From Syntrophomonadaceae bacterium (GTDB lineage: Bacteria > Bacillota > Dethiobacteria > DTU022): a DNA stretch of 6,175 nt. Position numbers and translations under genes: made by a program. Below the pieces are notes generated by a model. That model was not told where the DNA came from. It saw only the letters and a list, made by a program, of their open reading frames with translations, and searched no databases. Below are positions 1 to 5,663 of this stretch, one piece after another. The stretch is from positions 1 to 6,175 of the forward strand of contig PWEB01000105.1 of assembly GCA_003553305.1 (NCBI GenBank). The letters run 5' to 3'. Position 1 is the first letter of the stretch, and every line of letters begins with the position of its first letter.

Positions 1-113
1 CTGATTATGTTGGTAAAAACGTTCCTTCATCCCGCAATGAATTAGTTGAAGTAAGGATCCAGGATCTTGATCAGGCCGAGCAGGTGGACATACTGGAAAA
101 GGCACCTGAATAA
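1..113 (+). CDS. pyrR: PyrR, pyrimidine operon regulator / uracil phosphoribosyltransferase (C-terminal end only)
   Basis: Only the last 36 codons are present. The frame opens at base 3 and stops with TAA at 111-113. The fragment begins DYVGKNVPSSRNELVEV, which closely matches the C-terminus of Bacillus PyrR as I recall it (DYVGKNIPTSKSEKVMV), and it ends in the usual acidic tail. In Gram-positive bacteria PyrR binds UMP and the 5' leader of pyr mRNA to promote attenuation, and it often has weak uracil phosphoribosyltransferase activity. Its place just ahead of pyrB is the classic head of the pyr operon. The PRPP-binding motif and RNA-binding surface lie upstream of the window, so activity cannot be judged. 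The gene is cut by the window edge and shows no sign of being broken. Identity rests on a short but distinctive segment plus context. Confidence 0.9.
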   Translation, partial: DYVGKNVPSSRNELVEVRIQDLDQAEQVDILEKAPE

Positions 114-137
114 TTATTGATTTGAAAAATAATTAAT

Positions 138-146
138 AGAGGAGGT
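138..146 (+). promoter_or_regulatory. Ribosome binding site of pyrB
   Basis: The sequence AGAGGAGGT is a near-perfect Shine-Dalgarno match and ends 9 bases before a GTG codon at 156. It decides the GTG start of pyrB, because no ATG lies at a suitable distance. The remaining pyrR-pyrB gap (114-137) is AT-rich and holds no hairpin or convincing promoter, so pyrB is probably transcribed from upstream of pyrR. Confidence 0.85.
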
Positions 147-155
147 AGTTAGTAG

Positions 156-1085
156 GTGCAGACTTTAAGACGTAAAGATATCCTGGGTTTGGAAGAGATG
201 TCTGCAGAAGAGATTACACTTATTCTGGAAACTGCCCGGTCTATGCGGGAAATCATGCAGCGTAAAATCAAGAAAGTGCCTACCCTGCGGGGGCGTTCTG
301 TCTTAAATCTATTTTACGAACCTAGTACCAGGACTAAAGCCAGTTTTGAACTGGCTCAAAAATACATGAGTTCCGATGCGGTTAGTGTGGCCGGGTCTTC
401 CTCGAGCCTGGTCAAGGGAGAGACCTTAAAAGATACTGTGCGCAACGTGGAAGTCATGGGTGTAGAATGTGTGATCATGCGCCACCCTGTTTCCGGGTCT
501 TCCCACTACCTGGCGCGTAGCGTGGAAGCCTCGGTAATTAACGCAGGGGACGGCATGCATGAACATCCCACCCAGGGTTTACTGGATATGTTTACAATCT
601 GGGAGAATAAAGGGCGGCTGGAAGAACTGAAAGTGGTTATTATCGGCGATATTCGCCATAGCCGGGTTGCCCGCTCCAATCTCTGGGGATTGCAGAAGAT
701 GGGCGCAGAGGTTATGGTAGCCGGTCCTTCTACCCTGATGCCCCCTGATTTGGATATTTTCGGGGTAAAACACTTTACTGATATCGAAGAAGCTGTGGAA
801 GATGCCGATGTTGTCATGGCCCTGCGACTCCAAAAAGAACGCCAGGAAGGCGGACTTTTTCCGAGCATGCGAGAATATGCTGAATTGTACGGGTTGAATG
901 CAAAACGATTGGCCCATACTAAAGAAGATATGTTAATTATGCACCCCGGGCCGATTAACCGGGGCATAGAATTAAGCTCGGAATTAGCCGACGGCCCCCG
1001 TTCAGTTGTCATGGACCAGGTGGCTGCAGGTGTTGCTGTCCGGATGGCTCTTCTCTACCTTTTACTGGGAGGGACTAAAGAATAA
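156..1085 (+). CDS. pyrB: Aspartate carbamoyltransferase catalytic subunit
   Basis: PyrB condenses carbamoyl phosphate with L-aspartate to give N-carbamoyl-L-aspartate, the first committed step of pyrimidine synthesis, in the cytosol. The 309-residue protein has the normal family length. The carbamoyl phosphate motif STRT is at residues 57-60 (YEPSTRTKASFE), followed by the S80s-type loop with Lys88 (SSSSLVKGETLKDT), MRHP at 108-111, HPTQ at 137-140 and GDIRHSR at 165-170. The aspartate-domain signatures LRLQKER (223-229) and HPGPINRGIE (263-272) complete the active site. The start is GTG, fixed by a strong Shine-Dalgarno 9 bases upstream, and the N-terminus LRRKDILGLEEMSAEEI aligns with the family's usual beginning. 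No regulatory subunit gene (pyrI) is nearby, so the enzyme is probably a Bacillus-style catalytic trimer without allosteric chains, unless PyrI is encoded elsewhere. The stop overlaps the pyrC start by one base. The identification is secure. Confidence 0.98.
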   Translation: MQTLRRKDILGLEEMSAEEITLILETARSMREIMQRKIKKVPTLRGRSVLNLFYEPSTRTKASFELAQKYMSSDAVSVAGSSSSLVKGETLKDTVRNVEVMGVECVIMRHPVSGSSHYLARSVEASVINAGDGMHEHPTQGLLDMFTIWENKGRLEELKVVIIGDIRHSRVARSNLWGLQKMGAEVMVAGPSTLMPPDLDIFGVKHFTDIEEAVEDADVVMALRLQKERQEGGLFPSMREYAELYGLNAKRLAHTKEDMLIMHPGPINRGIELSSELADGPRSVVMDQVAAGVAVRMALLYLLLGGTKE

Positions 1086-2389
1086 TGAAACCAATTTTAA
1101 TTACCGGAGGAAGGGTTATTGATCCTTCCCAAAACTTTGATGAAACTGCTGATTTACTTATAAAAGACGGCATTATCGAAAAGGTGGAAAAAGGTATAAA
1201 GCCACCAACCGGAGCGAAGGTTATCGATGCCGATGGTCTGGCCGTAACTCCGGGCCTGATCGATATTCACGTTCACCTGCGCGATCCCGGCCAGGAATAC
1301 AAAGAGGATATAAAATCGGGAACCCGGGCTGCTGCTGCCGGTGGTTTTACCGCAGTTGCCGCCATGGCTAACACCAGCCCGGTCGGAGATGACCCCTCGA
1401 TGATTCGATATGTTCTTGACGCGGCTGCTGGTGCTTCTGCGCGCGTTTACCCGATAGGAGCATTGACCAAAGGACTTGAAGGCAAGGAAATGGCTGAACT
1501 GGGCCGTATGAAGAAAGCCGGGGCGGTTGCTTTTTCAGATGACGGCAAACCGGTTTCCAACGGAACAATGATGCGCAATGCCCTGCAGTATTCTTCAGGG
1601 ATCGGCGCCCCGGTGATTGCTCATGAAGAAGAGCCTACTCTTGCTGCAGGAGGAATGATGCACGAGGGTTCTGTATCTTCCCTGCTGGGCTTAAAAGGGA
1701 TGCCTGCGGCAGCGGAAGAAGCCATGCTGGCCCGGGATTTGATGATTTTAAAAATTACCGGCGGCAGGCTCCATATTGCCCACGTTTCTACGGCCGGTTC
1801 TGTGGAACTGCTGCGCAGGGCAAGGGAGGAAGGGTTGCCTGTAACATCCGAAGTCACTCCCCATCACCTTTTAATTACTGATCGCCTGGTTAAAAATTCT
1901 GGTTACAGTACCAGTACAAAAGTTAATCCCCCGCTTAGAACAGAGCAGGATCGACAAGCCCTGTGGGAAGGCCTGCTTGATGGAACTATCGATGCCATTG
2001 CTTCAGACCATGCTCCCCATCATACCGATGATAAGGATATGGAATATGATTTTGCGCCTTTTGGCATTGCAGGATTAGAGACGACCCTGCCCCTGATGCT
2101 CGATGAGGTCAAGTCCGGCCGTGTCAAAAATTTCACCCTGCCAATGTTGATTGAAAAACTATCTTCAGCCCCGGCCCGCATTTTTAACCTTCCGGGCGGG
2201 ACCTTGCAGGCAGGAAGTCCGGCTGATCTGACCATCATTGATCCCGAACGGACCTTTATAATCAATCCTGACTCCTGGCAGTCCAAATCGCGTAATACGC
2301 CTTTTGCCGGTCGCCGCCTAATGGGAGCCCCGGTCTACACTATACTTGGTGGTAAGATTACGATGGAAGAAGGTGTCCCGACTGAATAA
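1085..2389 (+). CDS. pyrC: Dihydroorotase, class I (multifunctional complex type)
   Basis: PyrC reversibly cyclises N-carbamoyl-L-aspartate to L-dihydroorotate with a metal centre. The 434-residue protein is an amidohydrolase of normal length. Metal ligands are visible in the expected order: His62 and His64 in DIHVHLRDPG, Asp152 in SDDGKP, His180 in VIAHEE, His233 in HIAHVST, and the catalytic Asp308 in ASDHAPHH. Arg66 and the NTSP segment near 96-99 correspond to the substrate pocket, and the latter reads MANTSP where many homologues have MPNT. The aspartate at 152, in place of the carbamylated lysine of the E. coli-type enzyme, fits the class I Bacillus/Aquifex lineage. The ATG at 1085 overlaps the pyrB stop as TAATG, with GGGAGGG about 11 bases upstream inside pyrB, so translation is probably coupled. 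In Aquifex, class I PyrC forms a complex with PyrB; a similar contact here is only possible. All key residues are present. Confidence 0.98.
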   Translation: MKPILITGGRVIDPSQNFDETADLLIKDGIIEKVEKGIKPPTGAKVIDADGLAVTPGLIDIHVHLRDPGQEYKEDIKSGTRAAAAGGFTAVAAMANTSPVGDDPSMIRYVLDAAAGASARVYPIGALTKGLEGKEMAELGRMKKAGAVAFSDDGKPVSNGTMMRNALQYSSGIGAPVIAHEEEPTLAAGGMMHEGSVSSLLGLKGMPAAAEEAMLARDLMILKITGGRLHIAHVSTAGSVELLRRAREEGLPVTSEVTPHHLLITDRLVKNSGYSTSTKVNPPLRTEQDRQALWEGLLDGTIDAIASDHAPHHTDDKDMEYDFAPFGIAGLETTLPLMLDEVKSGRVKNFTLPMLIEKLSSAPARIFNLPGGTLQAGSPADLTIIDPERTFIINPDSWQSKSRNTPFAGRRLMGAPVYTILGGKITMEEGVPTE

Positions 2390-3164
2390 GCAACGTGGAG
2401 CCAAACCAAAACAGGAGAATTGCCTGGTTGGCAATAAGCAGATCATCGCCCCCGGATACTGCCGGCTGACTCTGCATGCTCCGCTGATAGCCCGGGAAGT
2501 TTATCCAGGTCAATTTGTCGAGGTTTATATGCCCCCGGAACATCAGCCCATGCTTCCACGTCCCTTTAGTGTTTACAAGGCTAACCGAAAAACAGGTGAA
2601 ATCGTTATTCTGTTTGAAATCAAGGGGCAGGGAACAAGACTGATTGCCGCGGCAGAAGCTGGAGCTTCCCTGAAATTGCTCGGACCGCTCGGTAACGGCT
2701 TTCCTGAGCTGCCTTCTGGTGCAGTCCTGGTGGCCGGAGGAATGGGTATCGCCCCGCTTGTCTTCCTGGCTTCATCAACTGATCTGCCCCGCACCTTAAT
2801 TTACGGAGCCCCCACAGTTGCTCAGCTGGCTTGCCCCTCCTCCGATCTTGATATGCCCGGTTTAACAATTCTGGAAGCGACTGAAGATGGAAGCAAGGGT
2901 GATCAGGGGACCACGGTTGATTTACTGCTTCGCTGTATCAATAACGCCGGGGCGGTATTTGCCTGCGGCCCCTGTCCGATGCTCCAGGCAGTGAAGAACA
3001 TAAGCGCCCGGGCTGCGGTGAAGGCCTGGGTTTCTGTAGAAGAAAGGATGGCCTGCGGGATAGGAGCATGCGTAGGTTGTGCGGTAGCTACTCCCGGTGG
3101 ATATAAGCGGGTTTGTAAAGACGGGCCTGTATTCGCCGCAGAGGAGGTAATCCTCAATGAATAA
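2373..3164 (+). CDS. pyrK: Dihydroorotate dehydrogenase B, electron transfer subunit
   Basis: PyrK carries FAD and a [2Fe-2S] cluster and passes electrons from the PyrD flavin to NAD+, forming the PyrD2PyrK2 class 1B enzyme. From GTG at 2373 the protein has 263 residues, near the usual 250-260. The N-terminal half is a ferredoxin-reductase beta barrel with the FAD motif RPFS at 63-66 and GPLGNGF at 104-110. The NAD-binding domain starts at GGMGIAPL (122-129). The C-terminal cluster has Cys228, Cys233, Cys236 and Cys248 in the spacing C-x4-C-x2-C-x11-C expected of PyrK. The start is uncertain. The frame is open back to TTG 2346, no candidate has a good Shine-Dalgarno, and a CTG at 2382 sits 6 bases after AAGGTG. 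The next ATG is too late because it would remove the first beta strands. Any of these starts overlaps the pyrC end. Function is firm; the first 10 or so residues are not. Confidence 0.95.
   Translation: MSRLNKQRGAKPKQENCLVGNKQIIAPGYCRLTLHAPLIAREVYPGQFVEVYMPPEHQPMLPRPFSVYKANRKTGEIVILFEIKGQGTRLIAAAEAGASLKLLGPLGNGFPELPSGAVLVAGGMGIAPLVFLASSTDLPRTLIYGAPTVAQLACPSSDLDMPGLTILEATEDGSKGDQGTTVDLLLRCINNAGAVFACGPCPMLQAVKNISARAAVKAWVSVEERMACGIGACVGCAVATPGGYKRVCKDGPVFAAEEVILNE
3141..3148 (+). promoter_or_regulatory. Ribosome binding site of pyrD
   Basis: GAGGAGGT lies inside the end of pyrK and is spaced 8 bases from the ATG at 3157. It is the best Shine-Dalgarno in the window apart from that of pyrB, and it supports the long N-terminus of PyrD over an internal TTG at 3184, which lacks a comparable site. 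Confidence 0.85.
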
Positions 3165-4161
3165 AAAGCATTGCCAGGCGGACTTGAACAGCAAGACCAA
3201 TCATGACCATGGATTTAATAAAAAATCAGCCGGCAGGCCTGATTTAAGGGTTAATTTGGCCGGGATTGATCTGGCTAACCCTATTTTGGCTGCCTCAGGT
3301 CCTTTCGGCTACGGACATCAATACCGGGAGTTGTTTGATCTGAGTCTTTTAGGTGGGATTATTGTAAAAGGGATTTCTCCGGATCCATGGGAGGGTAACC
3401 CGCCCCCCCGTTTAGCGGAGACAACAGGTGGGATGCTTAACGCTGTTGGTCTGCAGAACCCGGGCCTGGAAAATTTTCTGAAAGAAGATCTGCCCTGCCT
3501 GCGAGGCAGTGGAACCAAAATTATTGTTAATGTCGTTGGCTGCTCCGTTGATGAATATGCTGCAGTAGCCTCACGCCTTGATGGGGTGGAAGGAATAGAC
3601 GGGTTGGAATTAAACATATCATGTCCCAATGTCAAGGCCGGGGGGATGGCTTTTGGCACCGATCCCGCCTCAACCAGCAATGTGGTCAGCACTGTGCGCA
3701 AGCAGACCGGCCTGCCTCTACTCATTAAATTGTCCCCCAATGTTGCCGATATCACATCTATTGCCAGGGCAGCTGAAGAAGCAGGAGCCGACGGCCTTTC
3801 GCTGATCAACACTTTGTCGGGTATGTTAATTGATATAGAGAAAAGAGCACCTTTGCTGGGCAATACTTTCGGAGGTTTGTCAGGGCCGGCTATCATGCCT
3901 GTTGCCTTGAAGATGGTCTGGCAGGTGGCAGGGGCGGTTAAAATACCGGTGCTCGGGATGGGTGGAATTAATTCTGCCCGGGATGCTCTGCAGTTTATCA
4001 TGGCCGGAGCCAGGGCGGTTGCCGTGGGGACCGGGCTCTTTTATAATCCGGATTTGCCGGCAGAAATTAAAGAAGGTCTTTTAGATTACCTGCAGCAGCA
4101 GCGGCTTCCTGAGTTGAAAAGTATCGAAAGGATCGCCCAGAACCCGAAAGGGGAAGAGTAA
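3157..4161 (+). CDS. pyrD: Dihydroorotate dehydrogenase, class 1B catalytic subunit
   Basis: PyrD is a cytosolic FMN TIM-barrel enzyme that oxidises dihydroorotate to orotate; in class 1B the electrons leave through PyrK to NAD+. Visible motifs are ANPILAASGPFGYG (40-53), the substrate segment NAVGLQNPG (95-103), the active-site loop NISCPN with catalytic Cys156 (153-158), LIKLSPN with Lys191 (189-195), INTLSG (217-222), GGLSGPAI (239-246) and the phosphate-binding GMGGI (267-271). Cysteine as catalytic base and the adjoining pyrK place it in class 1B, not the membrane-bound class 2. The 334 residues exceed the usual 300-310 because about 30 polar residues rich in Lys, Asn and His precede the normal family start (DLRVNLAGIDL). 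A strong Shine-Dalgarno in front of ATG 3157 argues that this tail is translated. The gene overlaps the end of pyrK by 8 bases, which suits coupled, balanced synthesis of the two subunits. Confidence 0.98.
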   Translation: MNKKHCQADLNSKTNHDHGFNKKSAGRPDLRVNLAGIDLANPILAASGPFGYGHQYRELFDLSLLGGIIVKGISPDPWEGNPPPRLAETTGGMLNAVGLQNPGLENFLKEDLPCLRGSGTKIIVNVVGCSVDEYAAVASRLDGVEGIDGLELNISCPNVKAGGMAFGTDPASTSNVVSTVRKQTGLPLLIKLSPNVADITSIARAAEEAGADGLSLINTLSGMLIDIEKRAPLLGNTFGGLSGPAIMPVALKMVWQVAGAVKIPVLGMGGINSARDALQFIMAGARAVAVGTGLFYNPDLPAEIKEGLLDYLQQQRLPELKSIERIAQNPKGEE

Positions 4162-4165
4162 AGCT

Positions 4166-4939
4166 ATGAAAAAGCGTAATGAACATCCGGATCGCTTCAG
4201 TTCTAATTGGTCGGAGCGTGATCAAGGGTGCCCGGTGCATTGTTCACCGGAGCGGCTGATTGTAGCCCTGGATTTTTCAGATCCCGGGCAGGCCAGAAAT
4301 CTGGTGGAGCAGCTCAAGCCTACAGGGGTCAGCTTTAAAATTGGACTCGAACTCTATATGGCCGGTGGACCGGACCTGGTCGGAGATCTTGCTGCCCGCC
4401 ATAATATTTTTCTTGATCTTAAATTTCATGATATACCCAACACCGTTGCTGCAGCAGTTCGCTCGGCAGCCTCGCTTGGCGTATCGATGATTAATCTTCA
4501 CGCTGCCGGCGGCAGAAAAATGATCACTGCTGCCAGGGATGCGGTAGAAAGCCTGGACAGGCGGCCAATTCTCCTGGCCGTTACGGTTTTGACCAGTATG
4601 GGCGATCAGGAGATGCATGAAACCGGATGCCCCGGCAGCACCGCAGAAAGAGTTCTTCAACTGGCCGGGCTTGTCTCGGAATGCGGTTTGGACGGAGTAG
4701 TCTGTTCACCACTGGAAATAGCAGAAATTAAAGCAAAGGTTTCACCGCCGTTGATCACGGTAACTCCCGGCATAAGACCGGCCGGGGATGCGCAAGATGA
4801 CCAGTTCCGGGTAGGCGCACCGGCTGAAGCAATCCGTTCCGGAGGAGATTATCTAGTGGTTGGCCGACCGGTTACCAGGGCTGCCGAACCACTTTCTGCA
4901 GCCCGCAGGATACTAACTGAAATGGGAGTTGACCAATGA
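4166..4939 (+). CDS. pyrF: Orotidine 5'-phosphate decarboxylase
   Basis: PyrF decarboxylates OMP to UMP, the last step of the pathway. The TIM-barrel core is complete: Asp36 in IVALDF, Lys58 in SFKIG, the catalytic D-x-K-x-x-D array Asp84, Lys86 and Asp89 in DLKFHDIPNT, TVLTSM (140-145), the phosphate-side PGIRP (201-205), and VVGRPVT with Arg234 (231-237). As called, the protein has 257 residues, with about 28 polar residues before the usual family start RLIVALDF. ATG 4166 lies 4 bases after the pyrD stop and follows AAAGGGGAAGAG. A second possible start is GTG 4235, preceded by AAGGGTG with good spacing; it would give 234 residues, the more typical length. I keep the ATG because of its tight spacing to pyrD, but the choice is open. 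The stop overlaps the pyrE start as ATGA. The family is certain. Confidence 0.97.
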   Translation: MKKRNEHPDRFSSNWSERDQGCPVHCSPERLIVALDFSDPGQARNLVEQLKPTGVSFKIGLELYMAGGPDLVGDLAARHNIFLDLKFHDIPNTVAAAVRSAASLGVSMINLHAAGGRKMITAARDAVESLDRRPILLAVTVLTSMGDQEMHETGCPGSTAERVLQLAGLVSECGLDGVVCSPLEIAEIKAKVSPPLITVTPGIRPAGDAQDDQFRVGAPAEAIRSGGDYLVVGRPVTRAAEPLSAARRILTEMGVDQ

Positions 4940-5532
4940 GGAAGGAACCTAAAAAAAATCTCAGTAGAGAGCAAACAGCTGAAATAACTGCATTGATGAA
5001 GGAAACGGGGGTAATTATGGGAGGTCATTTCTTGCTTACCTCCGGCCGGCACAGCGACACCTTTTTGCAGTGTTCACAAATACTACAGTACCCCAGGCAT
5101 GCCTCAGAAATCTGTCGGCTTGTCGCAGAACCTTTCTTGAATCAAGAAATTGCAACCGGGATTGGACCCGCCATGGGCGGAGTAATACTTTCCTATGAAA
5201 CAGCCCGCTGGCTTGAGGCAAGAACTATTTATGCCGAGCCATCTGAAGGAAAAATGACCCTCCGGCGCGGCTTTAGCATGAAGCCGGGGGAAAAAATCCT
5301 GGTTGTCGAGGATGCAGTCTCTACAGGCGGTTCAGTGCAAAAAGTTATAGATTTGCTGCACCGGCTGGAAGCGGAAGTAGTCGGAGTATCGGTCATAATC
5401 GATCGCTCAGACGGCAGGGTTGACTTTGGAGTGCCGAGCAGCTCAATCCTTAGAATGAACATTGAATCATATGAGCCGGAAAATTGCCCCCTGTGCCAAA
5501 AGGACATCCCACTGGTCAAACCCAAGGCGTAA
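4936..5532 (+). CDS. pyrE: Orotate phosphoribosyltransferase, CPLC-tail subfamily
   Basis: PyrE transfers ribose 5-phosphate from PRPP to orotate, giving OMP and pyrophosphate, the substrate of the preceding pyrF product. The 198 residues form a type I phosphoribosyltransferase. The N-terminal hood is near 26-45 (GHFLLTSGRHSDTF), GIGPAMGGV at 75-83 is the loop that contacts pyrophosphate, the mobile catalytic loop around 101-112 includes Lys106, Arg110 and Arg111, and the PRPP signature VVEDAVSTGGS is at 123-133. The C-terminus NCPLCQKDIPLVKP (183-196) is typical of the subfamily I recall as PyrE_Therm, found in Thermus, archaea and some Clostridia; Bacillus PyrE lacks it. The role of the paired cysteines is unknown to me. 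ATG 4936 overlaps the pyrF stop as ATGA, with GGGAG 7 bases upstream, so the start is well supported. This is the last gene of the operon. Its stop codon lies inside a perfect 11-bp tandem duplication. Confidence 0.97.
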   Translation: MRKEPKKNLSREQTAEITALMKETGVIMGGHFLLTSGRHSDTFLQCSQILQYPRHASEICRLVAEPFLNQEIATGIGPAMGGVILSYETARWLEARTIYAEPSEGKMTLRRGFSMKPGEKILVVEDAVSTGGSVQKVIDLLHRLEAEVVGVSVIIDRSDGRVDFGVPSSSILRMNIESYEPENCPLCQKDIPLVKPKA

Positions 5533-5546
5533 GGGAGGCGTAAGGG
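5525..5546 (+). repeat. Perfect 11-bp tandem duplication across the pyrE stop
   Basis: AGGCGTAAGGG occurs twice head to tail, at 5525-5535 and 5536-5546. The first copy contains the pyrE stop codon (TAA 5530-5532). The second copy runs directly into the GGGGACGGTTCTC arm of the following palindrome. Because 11 is not a multiple of 3, the second TAA is in another frame. It could be replication slippage or a duplication linked to arrival of the palindrome; the sequence does not say which. Confidence 0.85.
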
Positions 5547-5618
5547 GACGGTTCTCGCAACACCTGGTAGGATTTATGAATTATGGTATATAGTGTAAAG
5601 AGATGTCAAGAGAACCGG
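5544..5618. repeat. Degenerate REP-like imperfect palindrome
   Basis: The left arm GGGGACGGTTCTC (5544-5556) is answered by GAGAACCG at 5610-5617. The core CGGTTCTC/GAGAACCG pairs over 8 bases. A 3x3 mismatch follows, then ACA/TGT pairs (5560-5562 with 5604-5606). Read on the minus strand, the right arm is CGGTTCTCTTGACA. From memory, GGGGACGGTTCTC-type arms are common in dispersed extragenic palindromes of Clostridia, often near REP-associated tyrosine transposases (RAYT). No transposase is present here, so this would be a lone, decayed, non-autonomous copy. The inverted repeat is seen directly; the family link is recollection and needs a genome search. Confidence 0.55.
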
Positions 5619-5626
5619 CTTTTTTT
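5549..5626 (+). terminator. Probable Rho-independent terminator of the pyr operon
   Basis: The stem CGGTTCTC (5549-5556) with GAGAACCG (5610-5617) is followed after GC by seven T residues (5620-5626). It is the only hairpin plus T-run I found between pyrE and tex, at the point where the function of the genes changes. The 53-base loop is much longer than in a standard terminator, so efficiency is uncertain. The T-run is on one side only, so it would act on + strand transcription. The terminator appears to reuse the REP-like palindrome. Confidence 0.6.
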
Positions 5627-5663
5627 GTACTTATAACTTATCATGAAGCAGGGAGTAAAAATA

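Noticed and set aside
117..140. Possible promoter (TTGATT ... TAATTA) ahead of pyrB
   Set aside because: The hexamers are only 7 bases apart, far short of the 16-18 required, and the match simply reflects AT-rich sequence.
506..1012. 168-codon minus-strand frame inside pyrB
   Set aside because: Shadow of the pyrB coding frame; Ser/Arg-rich translation without recognisable domains.
3318..4001. 227-codon open frame on the minus strand inside pyrD
   Set aside because: It lies fully antisense to a gene with all its family motifs, its translation resembles no family, and it has no ribosome site or independent context.
4277..4660. 127-codon minus-strand frame inside pyrF
   Set aside because: Antisense shadow of a conserved enzyme core; no homology recognised.
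5564..5592. Extended -10-like TGGTATATA as a tex promoter
   Set aside because: The hexamer matches TATAAT at only 4 of 6 positions, the -35 region (CTGGTA) is poor, and it lies in the loop of the presumed terminator, so transcripts from it would still meet the T-run.
5632..5637. TATAAC as a -10 box for tex
   Set aside because: No -35 element at 16-18 bases upstream; the start would be nearly on top of the ribosome binding site.
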